From Cyanobacteria bacterium SZAS-4 (GTDB lineage Bacteria; Cyanobacteriota; Vampirovibrionia; Obscuribacterales; Obscuribacteraceae): a stretch of 64,000 bases of DNA. Every line of letters begins with the position of its first letter. Positions within the stretch are counted from its first letter, which is position 1. Location of the stretch: contig JAFEAT010000004.1 of NCBI GenBank assembly GCA_018266255.1, forward strand, positions 62,001 through 126,000. The letters run 5' to 3'. Shown piece after piece: positions 53,835 through 63,472 of this stretch. Under the pieces are notes generated by a model. The model was not told where the DNA came from. It ran no database searches and was given only the letters and a program-made list of their open reading frames with translations. The translations under genes were made by a program, and so were the position numbers.

Positions 53835-55010
53835 ATGCTTGCGTCCCGCCAATTAACCGTTTCGTCCATTTATAGAGACGCTTGGGTGGAAGTCGATCTG
53901 GCCAACATCGAGTTCAACGTCAAAACAATCAGATCCTGGCTTGACGAAACCCAGACTGAGCTAATGGCGGTTGTGAAGAGCGACGGCTACGGACATGGCG
54001 CCGCTGAGGTCGGTCTGACGGCGATACGCGCCGGGGCTACATGGCTGGCAGTAGCGACAGTGCACGAAGGCACCGAGCTGCGCGCTATCGACCAAACCAC
54101 TCCGATCCTTTTACTAGGTCCCATCCCGGCCAGGTCAATTCAAACAGCCATCGAAAACAAGTTGGATCTGACGATTACCAGCCGATCAGATTTGCAAGAA
54201 GCGCAGACCGTTGCCAATCAACTAAATAGGAACGTGCGTGTGCATTTGAAAATCGATACGGGTATGCATCGCCTGGGTGTATCACCTGACGACGTCGAGA
54301 GCCTGGTAAGGCAAATCGAATCGCAGCCAAACCTTGAGTTGATAAGCGTCTTCAGTCACCTCGCCAAAGCAGATCAGCTTGAATTCACAAAAAAACAAGA
54401 TGACTGCTTTTGTGCAGTTTTACAAAATTTGTCTACACACTTTCCCAAACTGCTTCGCCGCGACGGCGGCAAAGTTTTTGCTCACATAGCCTCTGGAGAC
54501 GCCGCTCGACATAATCCGTTCACACAACATGACATGGTGAGAGCGGGACTGAACTTATATGGATTAGAAGCGCGCACCGTATCCGATATCGTTAAACCAG
54601 CCCTTTCGATTCGCGGGCGAGTCAACTCGCTGCGTGAAATCGAGCCAGGCGAGGCTGTTGGCTACAATTTGACCTGGCAAGCGAAAGAAAAAGCGCGCAT
54701 TGCATCAATTCCAATTGGCTACGCCGATGGCATCGACCGCGGACTTTCCAATCGAATCGATGGGTTGCTGCACGGGAAGAGAGTGAAACAAGTGGGCGTG
54801 ATCAGCATGGATCAAATGTTGTTTGATGTTACGGCTGTGCCTGAATGCGCGCTAGGCGACACGCTGACCTTGATTGGCAAGGACGGAGAGCAGTCAATTC
54901 AGCTGGCAGCCTGGGCAAATATGCTCGACACGATAACTTATGAGTTAGCATGTAGGATGCGTGTGCGATTACCTAGAATCTACACACACGGGCAAGTGGT
55001 AAACACTTGA
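53835..55010 (+). CDS. alr: Alanine racemase
   Basis: A 391-residue PLP enzyme making D-alanine for peptidoglycan. PLP Lys48 is in MAVVKSDGYGHG, and the catalytic Tyr-bearing segment is in the C-terminal domain (VISMDQMLFDVT, IPIGYADGIDRG). HLKIDTGMHRLG and FSHLAKAD are also typical. Length is normal. It is 13 bases before nadD and in the same direction. The gap of 268 bases to HU is a divergent promoter region with no other feature seen. Confidence 0.95.
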   Translation: MLASRQLTVSSIYRDAWVEVDLANIEFNVKTIRSWLDETQTELMAVVKSDGYGHGAAEVGLTAIRAGATWLAVATVHEGTELRAIDQTTPILLLGPIPARSIQTAIENKLDLTITSRSDLQEAQTVANQLNRNVRVHLKIDTGMHRLGVSPDDVESLVRQIESQPNLELISVFSHLAKADQLEFTKKQDDCFCAVLQNLSTHFPKLLRRDGGKVFAHIASGDAARHNPFTQHDMVRAGLNLYGLEARTVSDIVKPALSIRGRVNSLREIEPGEAVGYNLTWQAKEKARIASIPIGYADGIDRGLSNRIDGLLHGKRVKQVGVISMDQMLFDVTAVPECALGDTLTLIGKDGEQSIQLAAWANMLDTITYELACRMRVRLPRIYTHGQVVNT

Positions 55011-55023
55011 TTGGGGAGACACG

Positions 55024-55680
55024 TTGCGTAAGCTCGGTTTGTTCTGCGGAACATTCAATCCGATTCACTCGGGTCATCTGCTGATTGCGCAATGTGCACA
55101 AGATCAGTTCAATCTCGATCGCGTCTTCTTCGTCGTTAGCCCCAATCCACCGCATCGACAAGACCAGGGTCTGCTCGACGCAGAGGCTCGGCACCAGATG
55201 GCAGTGGCCGCAGTAGCCGGCAATCCGAAATTCGAGGTCTCGCGAGTCGAGCTAGACAGGGGCGGATTGTCTTACACCATCGATACAGTCGAACATTTTA
55301 AAAACCTCTATCCCAACGCACAGATTTCGCTGATTATCGGCGGCGACAACGTCAAATATCTGAAAGACTGGCATCGCGCCGAGGATTTGTTCAAAAATTG
55401 CCATTTTCTTGTTGCACCGCGATTGGTATCATCACCAAAACAAGAAAGCAGTTCCGAAGTTGCGATGAAAACTTTAGTCAAGAAAGAAACGGTTGCCTTG
55501 ATTGGCTCTCAAATGAGTGTGATCGATTTTCCCGGAATCGCTATCTCTGCCTCTTACATTCGCGGGCGACTAAAGCAAAAACAAACGGTACTATATATGG
55601 TACCACCAGTGGTTAACACCATATTGATAGAAAACAACTATTACGCCGTGGATAAAGATGTTGACACACAAAAAGTATGA
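55024..55680 (+). CDS. nadD: Nicotinate-nucleotide adenylyltransferase
   Basis: A 218-residue enzyme adenylating nicotinate mononucleotide in NAD synthesis. The nucleotidyltransferase motif is LFCGTFNPIHSGHLLIAQ at 5-22, with PHRQDQGLLDAEAR for substrate contacts and ISASYIRGRLK as the second ATP-binding motif. The start is TTG behind GGGGAG. The stop overlaps the downstream YqeK-like gene by 23 bases, an arrangement usual for nadD-yqeK pairs. Confidence 0.93.
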   Translation: MRKLGLFCGTFNPIHSGHLLIAQCAQDQFNLDRVFFVVSPNPPHRQDQGLLDAEARHQMAVAAVAGNPKFEVSRVELDRGGLSYTIDTVEHFKNLYPNAQISLIIGGDNVKYLKDWHRAEDLFKNCHFLVAPRLVSSPKQESSSEVAMKTLVKKETVALIGSQMSVIDFPGIAISASYIRGRLKQKQTVLYMVPPVVNTILIENNYYAVDKDVDTQKV

Positions 55681-56386
55681 CGGCATCCCCTATGACTTCA
55701 CGCTGGAGAAGGCGGAGGAGTGGGTGCGTCCACGCATCTCCGAGAAAAGATTTTCACACATAAAAGGAGTGGCAAAGGTAGCTCGCGAGTTAGCTGAAGA
55801 GGCGGGATGCGATATCTTTCTAGCTGAGCTGGCTGGTTGGTTGCACGATGCGTGCAAAGAAACAAAGGATCGAGACCTGGTCATTCAAGCGATGCAGTTT
55901 GGGTTGCAGCTAACTCGACTAGATAAAGTAAGCGGACATCTGTGGCACGGACCAGTAGGTGCGGAAACTATCAAGCGCGACTTGAATATCACGAACGAAT
56001 TAGTGCTCGATGCAATTCGCGAACATACTTTGGGGGCGGTGGGAATGACCGACTTATCCAAAGTCGTATTCCTGGCTGACTGCCTGGAAGCGAGTCGGCC
56101 GACTGATTACACTGATCCGATTTGGCGAGCCCTGCGTGGAACTGAACCAGGTGTACCGAGCGAATCAAAAGATTCGAAAGCCAAAGAATCGAACAAGGCT
56201 CACAAGAAGTCGAAGAAAAAACAGGACGAGCAAGCGCAGGTGCTGGATCTCGATCTGGCTATGTTGGTCGCATGCGATCTGGGACTGAGTCAGTTGATTG
56301 AATCAGGTCGGGTTATTCATCCAAAGACAGTAGATGTTAGGAACCACTATCTCGAAATCATCCGCGAGCGGCGCAGTTGCCAATGA
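55658..56386 (+). CDS. yqeK: YqeK-like HD-domain Ap4A hydrolase
   Basis: A 242-residue HD-domain protein. YqeK enzymes cleave diadenosine tetraphosphate symmetrically to ADP. Visible ligands: His in FSHIKGVAKVARELA, His-Asp in LAGWLHDACKE, His in GHLWHGPVGA, and Asp in VVFLADCLEASRP. Residues about 168-192 are a Lys/Ser-rich insertion (KDSKAKESNKAHKKSKKKQD) not expected in the family. It overlaps nadD by 23 bases, supporting the assignment. It converges on the desaturase gene with six bases between stops. The ribosome-silencing factor gene often found next is absent. Confidence 0.88.
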   Translation: MLTHKKYDGIPYDFTLEKAEEWVRPRISEKRFSHIKGVAKVARELAEEAGCDIFLAELAGWLHDACKETKDRDLVIQAMQFGLQLTRLDKVSGHLWHGPVGAETIKRDLNITNELVLDAIREHTLGAVGMTDLSKVVFLADCLEASRPTDYTDPIWRALRGTEPGVPSESKDSKAKESNKAHKKSKKKQDEQAQVLDLDLAMLVACDLGLSQLIESGRVIHPKTVDVRNHYLEIIRERRSCQ

Positions 56387-56392
56387 CGCTTT

Positions 56393-57367
56393 CTAGCGGC
56401 GGTTGGACTGAAGTCGTGTTCGCACTACATGTCTTGTCTGTGAAGGCACCGATACTGGTACCAACTCAGGCGTGAGCGGTGACAACTCGGATGCGATAGT
56501 TGCTGCTACAAGCGCAGGCACCTGGGGCAACGGAATCGGTTCTGCAGTCGGCTCGTGTGTCAGTGGCGGCAAAGGTCCTTGCAGTCCCTTGAATGGTGTG
56601 TCGATGCTGACTTCATTCATCCAGGTGACCCAACCAAGAGCTTTCATCGCTCTGATGATTATCCATGATGGATCGATTTCACTTGGCTTGAGACCGTGTC
56701 TGGCTGAACCAGGGAATGCGTGATGGTTATTGTGCCAGCCTTCACCGAGGGTGAGGAATGCAACCCAGCCAACGTTGACGCTTTCGTCACGAGTGTTGAA
56801 ATTCTTGTAGCCAGCTTTCGGTAGATGACAGACCACGTTCAACAGAAGCGGCATTTGTTGAACGAAGAGAGCTGCGGCCAGGCTTGCTGCGGCGATTTCC
56901 CAGCCCCATACTAGAGCCATCACACCGCGCAGACTAAAATTGATGAAAGAGTTGAGCAGATGTCCTCTTGCCCAATTTCCGTTCTGATCGAGAAACTTGT
57001 AGAGCGGATCGTTGACCAGGTCTTTAGACAAGAGCTCCGGTCTGATGTGTTCGGGATAATTCCGATGCAAGAACCAACCGATGTAGGCTCTGTAGAGGCC
57101 AAACCGAGGTGCATGTGGATCGAGTTCGGTCTCGGTGTAGCGATGATGAGCGCGATGCAACGTCGCCCACCACATCGGTGAACTTTCGAAGCCCAGGTAA
57201 CCAGCTATGACGAGCACATACTCGACAATCTTGTTGCACTTATAAGCTCGGTGAGCCAGGAGTCGATGATAGCCGACCGTTATGCCGATCATGTGCACAA
57301 CGTAAAAGGCGACAAAAGCTAACGACATGTTCACCAACATCGATGAATTCCATCCTGCGTAATGCAA
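56393..57367 (-). CDS. Acyl-CoA / acyl-lipid delta-9-type fatty acid desaturase
   Basis: A 324-residue membrane di-iron desaturase that puts a cis double bond in fatty acyl chains. The three His boxes are present: HRLLAH, HRAHH and HNNHH (LGEGWHNNHHAFPGSARHGL). Four membrane helices are arranged in pairs around them, and the C-terminal 60 residues are a Pro/Val-rich tail. The start given is TTG (MHYAGWN); an ATG ten codons later and some upstream frame are alternatives, none with a good ribosome site. It is divergent from the biotin operon, and both feed fatty-acid metabolism. Confidence 0.92.
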   Translation of the reverse strand: MHYAGWNSSMLVNMSLAFVAFYVVHMIGITVGYHRLLAHRAYKCNKIVEYVLVIAGYLGFESSPMWWATLHRAHHRYTETELDPHAPRFGLYRAYIGWFLHRNYPEHIRPELLSKDLVNDPLYKFLDQNGNWARGHLLNSFINFSLRGVMALVWGWEIAAASLAAALFVQQMPLLLNVVCHLPKAGYKNFNTRDESVNVGWVAFLTLGEGWHNNHHAFPGSARHGLKPSEIDPSWIIIRAMKALGWVTWMNEVSIDTPFKGLQGPLPPLTHEPTAEPIPLPQVPALVAATIASELSPLTPELVPVSVPSQTRHVVRTRLQSNRR

Positions 57368-57690
57368 CTGCGACTTGACCTCGAAATTGGTGTGAGCGCT
57401 TCCATCTCTTCCGGTAAAGCCGTGAGAGGGATAGAGTTGTATTCTGGCACGCTCTGACGCAGTAGCGATGGATATTTACGGTTGTCGTTATAGTTGTTAA
57501 TAGGCGTGAAAATTGGATTTTCGGCGCAGTAGACGGCTCGCGCCGATGTGCTTGTACTTAGTGACTTCTCTTAACAAATACTGTGCTTGGCGCGAGATTG
57601 TGCATGGGGAACAAAATTTACAGTTTTTTTCGGTAAAAGCCTGACTGGCCTGATGTCAGACCGCAGTAAATTCGCGTAACATAGCTGACC
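57368..57690. promoter_or_regulatory. Divergent promoter region, desaturase / biotin operon
   Basis: A 323-base gap without a gene between two divergent starts. It holds T-rich stretches (a run of seven T near 57624), a CTGAC/GTCAG inverted repeat, and TAACAT about ten bases before bioF that could be a -10 element. I looked for BirA-type and BioR-type operators and saw no convincing match. Confidence 0.35.
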
Positions 57691-58848
57691 ATGAGCACCG
57701 CACAAATCTATCAGTTGGCAACCACGGAACGGAAGCAGCAAAACCGGTTTCGTGAACTGAGATCTCTTGCCACTACTGGCGGTGCAGAAATATCGCTTGA
57801 CGGCGACCGTAAGCTGATCAATTTCGCATCGAATGATTATCTTGGGCTGACAAAACATCACGAGCTGAAGAAGCGCGCCATCGAATTTACCGAAAAGTAT
57901 GGTGTGGGCCTTGGTTCTTCGCGATTAGTTTCGGGAAATCTAAACGTCTTTGAAAAGTTAGAGCGAAAAGTTGCTCAGTTCAAGGGTAGTAAAACCGCGT
58001 TGCTGTTGCCCAGCGGTTATCAGACCAATGCAACAGTCCTGGCGGCGCTGGGACGAAAACGCACGCTACTTGCGTCTGATCACGAGAACCACAACAGCAT
58101 CACAACGGGGATTCAGCTCACTCAGGGTGAGTGGCAGCGGTATTCACACAACGATTTAGGACACCTCGAAACGCTTCTTCGAAAGAGTCCAGACAGTACC
58201 AAGTGGATAGTTTCCGAATCGGTTTTCAGTATGGACGGAGATGTCAGCGACGTCTCTGCGCTTTCCCACCTTGCCACCAAATACGATGCGGCTGTCTATA
58301 TCGACGAAGCACACGCCACTGGCGTTCTGGGAGCGGAAGGACGAGGTCTGTGTTATGACGCAAATGGTGTGGATATTGCCATGGGAACGTTCAGCAAGGC
58401 ATTTGGCTCTTTCGGCGCATATATCGCATGTTCGAATGAAATGAGACATTATCTGATCAATTTCTGTGCGGGACTGATCTACTCGACTGCACTGCCACCG
58501 CCTCTGCTCGGCGCTATCGACGCGGCACTCGACCTTATTCCGTCGATGAACGAAGAACGCGCACGACTGTTGGACAAAAGTGAGACTTTGCGTGACCAGT
58601 TGAACAAATTGGGATTCAGTACAGGAAATTCAAAGACTCAAATAATCCCTATCATCGTTGGCACCGATGCAGAGGCATTGTCACTGGCTCGTTATCTGGA
58701 GGAGTGCGCAATCCTCGCGCCAGCGATTCGCCCACCGACCGTGCGCGACGGCGAAGCTCGAGTGCGAGTGTCGCTGACAGCAGTTCACACGGACGATCAC
58801 ATCGAGCATTTATTGAGCAGCCTGAAAAGGTGGAAAGCAAGTGGCTGA
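57691..58848 (+). CDS. bioF: 8-amino-7-oxononanoate synthase
   Basis: A 385-residue PLP enzyme condensing pimeloyl-ACP/CoA with alanine, the first committed step of biotin ring assembly. PLP Lys236 is in GTFSKAFGSFGAYI; other marks are FASNDYLGL, GSGSSR-like GLGSSRLVSG, and IDEAHATGVLG. Length is typical. It is first in a tight operon, its stop overlapping the next start by eight bases. Confidence 0.95.
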   Translation: MSTAQIYQLATTERKQQNRFRELRSLATTGGAEISLDGDRKLINFASNDYLGLTKHHELKKRAIEFTEKYGVGLGSSRLVSGNLNVFEKLERKVAQFKGSKTALLLPSGYQTNATVLAALGRKRTLLASDHENHNSITTGIQLTQGEWQRYSHNDLGHLETLLRKSPDSTKWIVSESVFSMDGDVSDVSALSHLATKYDAAVYIDEAHATGVLGAEGRGLCYDANGVDIAMGTFSKAFGSFGAYIACSNEMRHYLINFCAGLIYSTALPPPLLGAIDAALDLIPSMNEERARLLDKSETLRDQLNKLGFSTGNSKTQIIPIIVGTDAEALSLARYLEECAILAPAIRPPTVRDGEARVRVSLTAVHTDDHIEHLLSSLKRWKASG

Positions 58849-59533
58849 ATTAGAAGTGTTGTTACAGCACGGTTGGGCTCTGGATTCGACAATGTGGAGT
58901 CGATGGATTGAGGTCGCACGTCAATCCGATCCTACAATCAATATAAAAGTAGCAGAGCGCGGCTATTTCTGTGCACCGTCATTTCAGCCGACATTCAGTG
59001 ACAACGACAGCTTAAAAATCTTGATCGTACATTCGCTAGGTTTGCACTTAGCGTCAAAGCCACTTTTCGAAAAGGCAGACTTGCTTGTTGTTATCGGTGG
59101 TTTTGCCAACTTCCACGATGGCACGGAACGAGAGTCGCGACTTTCGCAAATTGCGGTGCGCAAAATGTTGCAAAAGCTGGATCGTGAGCCGGTCCAAGTA
59201 GTGCAAGATTTCTACATCAACTGCGGCTTTCCCGTCGATTTTGGCAGCGAAAAATCCGCGCAGCTCAAAAATCTGCAGCTAATAAAGAGCGATCTCGAGT
59301 TATTGCATCGCTCCACTATCAACGCAAACTGGCTCAGTTTGCCCAGTGAAATACTGTTGCTTCATGGAGAATTAGACACCATCGCTCCGGCCTACCACGC
59401 GCTTCGCTTGAGAGAACTGTGCAGGAGAGGCGCTGTCGAGGTGCACAATCAAGGCACTCATGCCTTACCTTACGACCAACCAAGCTGGTGCGTTAATCAA
59501 ATCCAGAAGTGTTTGTTGGTGGCACGACAATGA
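58841..59533 (+). CDS. BioH/BioG-like pimeloyl-ACP methyl ester esterase candidate
   Basis: A 230-residue alpha/beta-hydrolase-fold protein. The nucleophile elbow is LIVHSLGLHL, the acid is in LLHGELDTIAP and the His in NQGTHALPYDQPSW, forming a plausible Ser-Asp-His triad. Between bioF and bioC, the expected role is release of pimeloyl-ACP from its methyl ester, ending the BioC-primed chain. It is not close enough by eye to name as BioH or BioG. The start is GTG, overlapping bioF by eight bases; the end overlaps bioC by four. Confidence 0.75.
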   Translation: MAELEVLLQHGWALDSTMWSRWIEVARQSDPTINIKVAERGYFCAPSFQPTFSDNDSLKILIVHSLGLHLASKPLFEKADLLVVIGGFANFHDGTERESRLSQIAVRKMLQKLDREPVQVVQDFYINCGFPVDFGSEKSAQLKNLQLIKSDLELLHRSTINANWLSLPSEILLLHGELDTIAPAYHALRLRELCRRGAVEVHNQGTHALPYDQPSWCVNQIQKCLLVARQ

Positions 59534-60321
59534 ATACAACCCTTATAAAAGAAGCGATCAATAAATCCTTTTCTCAACAGGCATCGATGTATGATGCGCA
59601 CGCGAAGGTACAGGTGAGCAGTGCACAAGCACTGGCTGATTTCCTGCGAACAGACGCGGACAAAATACCCCAGGGTCCGATTCTCGAGCTAGGATGCGGC
59701 ACTGGAATTTTCACAATGCATCTGCTCGATTTGTTTCCCGAGAGAGTTTTGACTGTCAGTGATGTATCACAATCTATGCTCGCTCGCTGCCAACTGTTGC
59801 TCAGCCCTGTACGAGAGCGCATTCTTTTTTCGCTTATAGACGCGGAAGAGGTCGCTGAAAAGGAGATTGCGCTAATAGCCGCGTCATTCAGCTTGCAGTG
59901 GGTAACTGATTTTTATGCCACCATCGGGCGATTGCTGGAGACTCTAAAACCGGATGGACAGCTTGTATTTTCAATACCGATTGCTGGAAGTTTCAGCGAG
60001 TGGCGTGAGCAGTGCTCGCGTACAGGCGTTCCATTCAGCGCAAATACGCTCCCTGAAAAATCGCATTTAATCGAGTGGTGCGCCCTTAAATCATTGAAAC
60101 TGGAGTGGATAAAGCAGCCTATCGTTTGCCAATACGATTCAGCTCTTGATTTTTTCAAATCACTAAAAGGTGTTGGCGCCTCGGTAAACACCAGTGGCGT
60201 TAGGCTGACCACGAGTCAATTACGTCGATTGGTCGAAGAGTGGGACAGCAACAGTAACCGAAAAATTGTAGTGACTTACAACGTGTTATGCGGGCGAATA
60301 ACTCGGGGGTACGACCAATGA
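59530..60321 (+). CDS. bioC: Malonyl-ACP O-methyltransferase
   Basis: A 263-residue SAM-dependent methyltransferase that methylates malonyl-ACP so the fatty-acid machinery can build pimelate. The SAM motif is ILELGCGTGIFT. FSQQASMYDAHAKVQ at the N-terminus is typical of BioC, as is the LKGVGAS near the C-terminus. I chose the ATG at 59530, which forms an ATGA overlap with the previous stop; the frame is open seven codons further. Confidence 0.92.
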   Translation: MNTTLIKEAINKSFSQQASMYDAHAKVQVSSAQALADFLRTDADKIPQGPILELGCGTGIFTMHLLDLFPERVLTVSDVSQSMLARCQLLLSPVRERILFSLIDAEEVAEKEIALIAASFSLQWVTDFYATIGRLLETLKPDGQLVFSIPIAGSFSEWREQCSRTGVPFSANTLPEKSHLIEWCALKSLKLEWIKQPIVCQYDSALDFFKSLKGVGASVNTSGVRLTTSQLRRLVEEWDSNSNRKIVVTYNVLCGRITRGYDQ

Positions 60322-60992
60322 TTTCACTACCCGACGCATTCTTCATCACTGGAACCGGCACAGACGTTGGAAAAACTGTGGTTTCTGGAATTTTGCTTTC
60401 AGGCTTGGAAGCGAAATATTGGAAGCCAGTCCAGTCTGGCAGTCCAACAGACACAAACTTTTTACAAGAAATAACCGAGCTATCAGCAGATAACTTTTTG
60501 CCGGAACGGCATGTGTTTAGCCAACCTGTTTCACCACATCTAGCGTCAAGTCTAAGTAACACAAAAATCGCGCTGACCGACTTCGAACTTCCTGACCATA
60601 AAGATTTCCATTTGATCGTCGAGGGCGCTGGCGGATTGCTCGTGCCTCTGAACGAAAAAGATTTGATGATCGATCTGATCGACCATTTAAAATTACCAGT
60701 TGTGCTTGTGGCATTGAGCGGACTGGGAACCATAAATCACACACTGTTATCCATCAGAGCCTTAAACGAGCGCGACATCCCGATTCTAGGAGTCGTGATG
60801 AATGGCGATGCAAATCAGTCGAATCGAGAAGCAATCGAAAACTTTGGCAAGGTGCCGGTGATTGCACAATGCGAGCGCTTACCAGAGCTAAACAAGACTG
60901 GGTTGACATCAGCGTTCCGCGAATACTTCTCACCACGCACGTGCCGACATCTCTGGAGACGCAGAACTTTGGTGCACAGAGCCGATGACTAA
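60318..60992 (+). CDS. bioD: Dethiobiotin synthetase
   Basis: A 224-residue P-loop ligase closing the ureido ring of dethiobiotin with ATP and CO2. The Walker A motif is ITGTGTDVGKTVVSG, followed by YWKPVQSG, VEGAGGLLVPL and GVVMNGD. The ATG at 60318 overlaps the bioC stop (ATGA), so I prefer it to the frame's earlier Met. The stop overlaps bioA by eight bases. Confidence 0.95.
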   Translation: MISLPDAFFITGTGTDVGKTVVSGILLSGLEAKYWKPVQSGSPTDTNFLQEITELSADNFLPERHVFSQPVSPHLASSLSNTKIALTDFELPDHKDFHLIVEGAGGLLVPLNEKDLMIDLIDHLKLPVVLVALSGLGTINHTLLSIRALNERDIPILGVVMNGDANQSNREAIENFGKVPVIAQCERLPELNKTGLTSAFREYFSPRTCRHLWRRRTLVHRADD

Positions 60993-62271
60993 TCACTCGC
61001 CAATCTGGCGCCCATTTACGCAAATGAAAACGGCTCCACCGCCGTTAAAAGTCGTGCGTGGACACGGTGCGATTTTAAAGCTGGAAGATGGAACGGAGAT
61101 TATAGATTGCATTTCCAGTTGGTGGGTGAATATCCACGGTCACAGCAATCCAGAAATCGCAAAAGCGATTTACGAGCAAGCCATTCATCTGGAACATGTG
61201 ATGTTCGCAGGGTTTACACACGATCCAGCAGAAGTCTTAGCAGCGCGGCTGTTGCCTCATTTACCAATCTCGTTGAGGAAAATTTTCTTCTCAGACAATG
61301 GCTCCACTGCCGTCGAAGTTGCACTGAAGATGGCCTATCAATACTGGTACAACAAAGGACACGCCGACCGAGACCGCTTTATTGGCTTTGATGGGGGCTA
61401 CCACGGCGACACAGTCGGGGCGATGTCGATCGCTGGCAGCTCACCTTTCTGGCAACGCTATAAAAGGATGATGCCGGAGTTCGATGCCGTATCTTACCCT
61501 CTTAAGAGCGAGGACGTCGCCGCCAACGAAGAGCGGGAGAATGAGACGCTGAAACAGATGAAGAAGCTCGTCATCTCGAAGAAAAAGAAGTACGCCGGCG
61601 TTTGTATAGAACCGCTCGTGCAAGGTGCAGGCGGTATGCGCATGTGCTCTGAACAGTTCCTGGTCAAATTGGCGAAATTTTGCCGCGACAACGATTTACT
61701 GTTGATATTTGACGAAGTAATGACTGGCTTTGGCCGCACAGGCGATTGGTTCGCCGCTAAAAAAGTGAACGTCGAACCAGACATCATGTGTCTGTCGAAA
61801 GGCATCACTGGCGGATTCGTCCCCCTTGCTGTGACAGCGTGCTCAGACCGAATCTACGAGTCATTTCTTTCTGACGATCCGCAAGACATGTTTGCTCACG
61901 GGCACTCGTACACTGCAAATCCGATCGCCTGTGCGGCGGCAGTGAAATCGCTCGAGTTGCTGGAAGCAGACACAAGACCATTCACAGAGATGGAAGCGAA
62001 ACACAGAAGCTACGCCAATGAATTTTTCACCGACATCAAAACCATAAAAAATCTTCGCTTCTGCGGAACGATTGTGGCCTTCGAAGTTGAGAGCAGTGGC
62101 GGCAATCATTACTACAATGAGCTGGGGCTGACCCTGCGCCAGAAGTTTCTAGAAGAAGGATTGTTGATTCGTCCGCTCGGCAACACAGTTTATTTGATGC
62201 CACCATACTGCATTACAGAAAGTCTGAGTTTCATCTACTACAAAATCGCAAAAGTAATCAGTTCGTTATAG
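60985..62271 (+). CDS. bioA: Adenosylmethionine-8-amino-7-oxononanoate aminotransferase
   Basis: A 428-residue class III aminotransferase producing 7,8-diaminopelargonate, normally with SAM as amino donor. PLP Lys272 is in MCLSKGITGGFVPLAV. Characteristic motifs are WRPFTQMKTAPPP, DCISSWWVNIHGH (Trp pair of BioA), GYHGDTVGAMS and FGRTGDWFA. Length is normal. It overlaps bioD by eight bases and is 21 bases from bioB. Confidence 0.95.
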   Translation: MTNHSPIWRPFTQMKTAPPPLKVVRGHGAILKLEDGTEIIDCISSWWVNIHGHSNPEIAKAIYEQAIHLEHVMFAGFTHDPAEVLAARLLPHLPISLRKIFFSDNGSTAVEVALKMAYQYWYNKGHADRDRFIGFDGGYHGDTVGAMSIAGSSPFWQRYKRMMPEFDAVSYPLKSEDVAANEERENETLKQMKKLVISKKKKYAGVCIEPLVQGAGGMRMCSEQFLVKLAKFCRDNDLLLIFDEVMTGFGRTGDWFAAKKVNVEPDIMCLSKGITGGFVPLAVTACSDRIYESFLSDDPQDMFAHGHSYTANPIACAAAVKSLELLEADTRPFTEMEAKHRSYANEFFTDIKTIKNLRFCGTIVAFEVESSGGNHYYNELGLTLRQKFLEEGLLIRPLGNTVYLMPPYCITESLSFIYYKIAKVISSL

Positions 62272-62292
62272 CCACCAAAAAAAGGAAGAAAA

Positions 62293-63312
62293 ATGTCTGA
62301 AGCATGCTGTTCACCTACCGCCACACTGGAGCCTGAAACCTGCACGCAATCTGCCGGCAAAGCGCTGGTCAGGATGGATTGGACACGAGAGGAAATTGCT
62401 GAGATCTACAATAGACCTCTTCTGGATTTGATTTTCTCCGCTGCTACTGTGCACCGCCAGTACCACCAGGCGGACAAAATTCAACAGTGCACACTGCTAT
62501 CGATCAAAACTGGAGCATGTCCAGAAGATTGCTCATACTGCCCGCAATCGGCTCGATACAAAACCGGCGTAGAAGCGCAAGCACTGATGGATCCTAAAGA
62601 AGTTTATGACGCCGCCTTGAAAGCTAAAACGGCAGGAAGTTCGAGATTTTGTATGGGCGCCGCCTGGCGCGACGTTAAAGACAACGAACAATTCGATTCG
62701 GTGCTGGACATGGTGCGTTCAGTCAGTTCATTGGGTTTGGAAGTTTGCTGCACACTCGGAATGATCGACGCATCGCAAGCAGAGCGCCTGAAAGATGCTG
62801 GTTTAACCGCTTACAATCACAATCTCGACACTGGACCTGAATACTACGATTCGATCATCACAACAAGAACTTACGAAGAGCGTCTGACGACTTTGAAGAA
62901 TGTTCGCGAAGCGGGGCTGAACGTTTGCTGTGGTGGCATCATCGGTATGGGTGAAAGTCCAGAAGACCGAATTGGACTTCTGCATACGCTTGCAACGTTG
63001 CCGGAGCATCCAGAATCTGTGCCCGTGAACGCGCTCGTAGCGAGCAAAGGCACACCACTGGCTGACCGTCCACCTGTGGAGATCTGGGAGATGCTGCGCA
63101 TGATCGCAACGGCTCGCACCATCATGCCAAAAGCGATGGTGCGCTTGTCTGCCGGTCGAGTCAGCATGTCTGAATCAGAGCAAGCACTCTGTTTTCTTGC
63201 TGGTGCCAATTCGATTTTCACAGGAGAGAAATTGCTCACTACTCCTAACTGCGACCACGATCAAGACCGGGCAATGATGGAGACTCTCGGGCTGCAACCG
63301 CTGGTGGTCTAG
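62293..63312 (+). CDS. bioB: Biotin synthase
   Basis: A 339-residue radical-SAM enzyme inserting sulfur into dethiobiotin. The 4Fe-4S Cys triad is in GACPEDCSYCPQ, and the 2Fe-2S ligands include Cys in FCMGAAW and CCTLGMI with the later Arg of RLSAGR. YNHNLDT and GGIIGMGE are typical. AAGGAAG precedes the ATG. It has an extra 25-residue Cys-containing N-terminus (SEACCSPTATLEPETC). Last gene of the operon. A weak CATGGA/TCCATG hairpin lies downstream near 63340. Confidence 0.96.
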   Translation: MSEACCSPTATLEPETCTQSAGKALVRMDWTREEIAEIYNRPLLDLIFSAATVHRQYHQADKIQQCTLLSIKTGACPEDCSYCPQSARYKTGVEAQALMDPKEVYDAALKAKTAGSSRFCMGAAWRDVKDNEQFDSVLDMVRSVSSLGLEVCCTLGMIDASQAERLKDAGLTAYNHNLDTGPEYYDSIITTRTYEERLTTLKNVREAGLNVCCGGIIGMGESPEDRIGLLHTLATLPEHPESVPVNALVASKGTPLADRPPVEIWEMLRMIATARTIMPKAMVRLSAGRVSMSESEQALCFLAGANSIFTGEKLLTTPNCDHDQDRAMMETLGLQPLVV

Positions 63313-63472
63313 TTCGAATGATTGAAATCATGGATTGCAACCGTCCATGGTTCAGTTGAAATGTTGCAAAATTCTAAGATTCGACACCGTATCCGGTGCT
63401 GATCGATCTGCCATTTGGCGCAGAATCAGCTAAAATTGGGAAATGGTGTCGACGAATAGAAAGCGAGAAACA

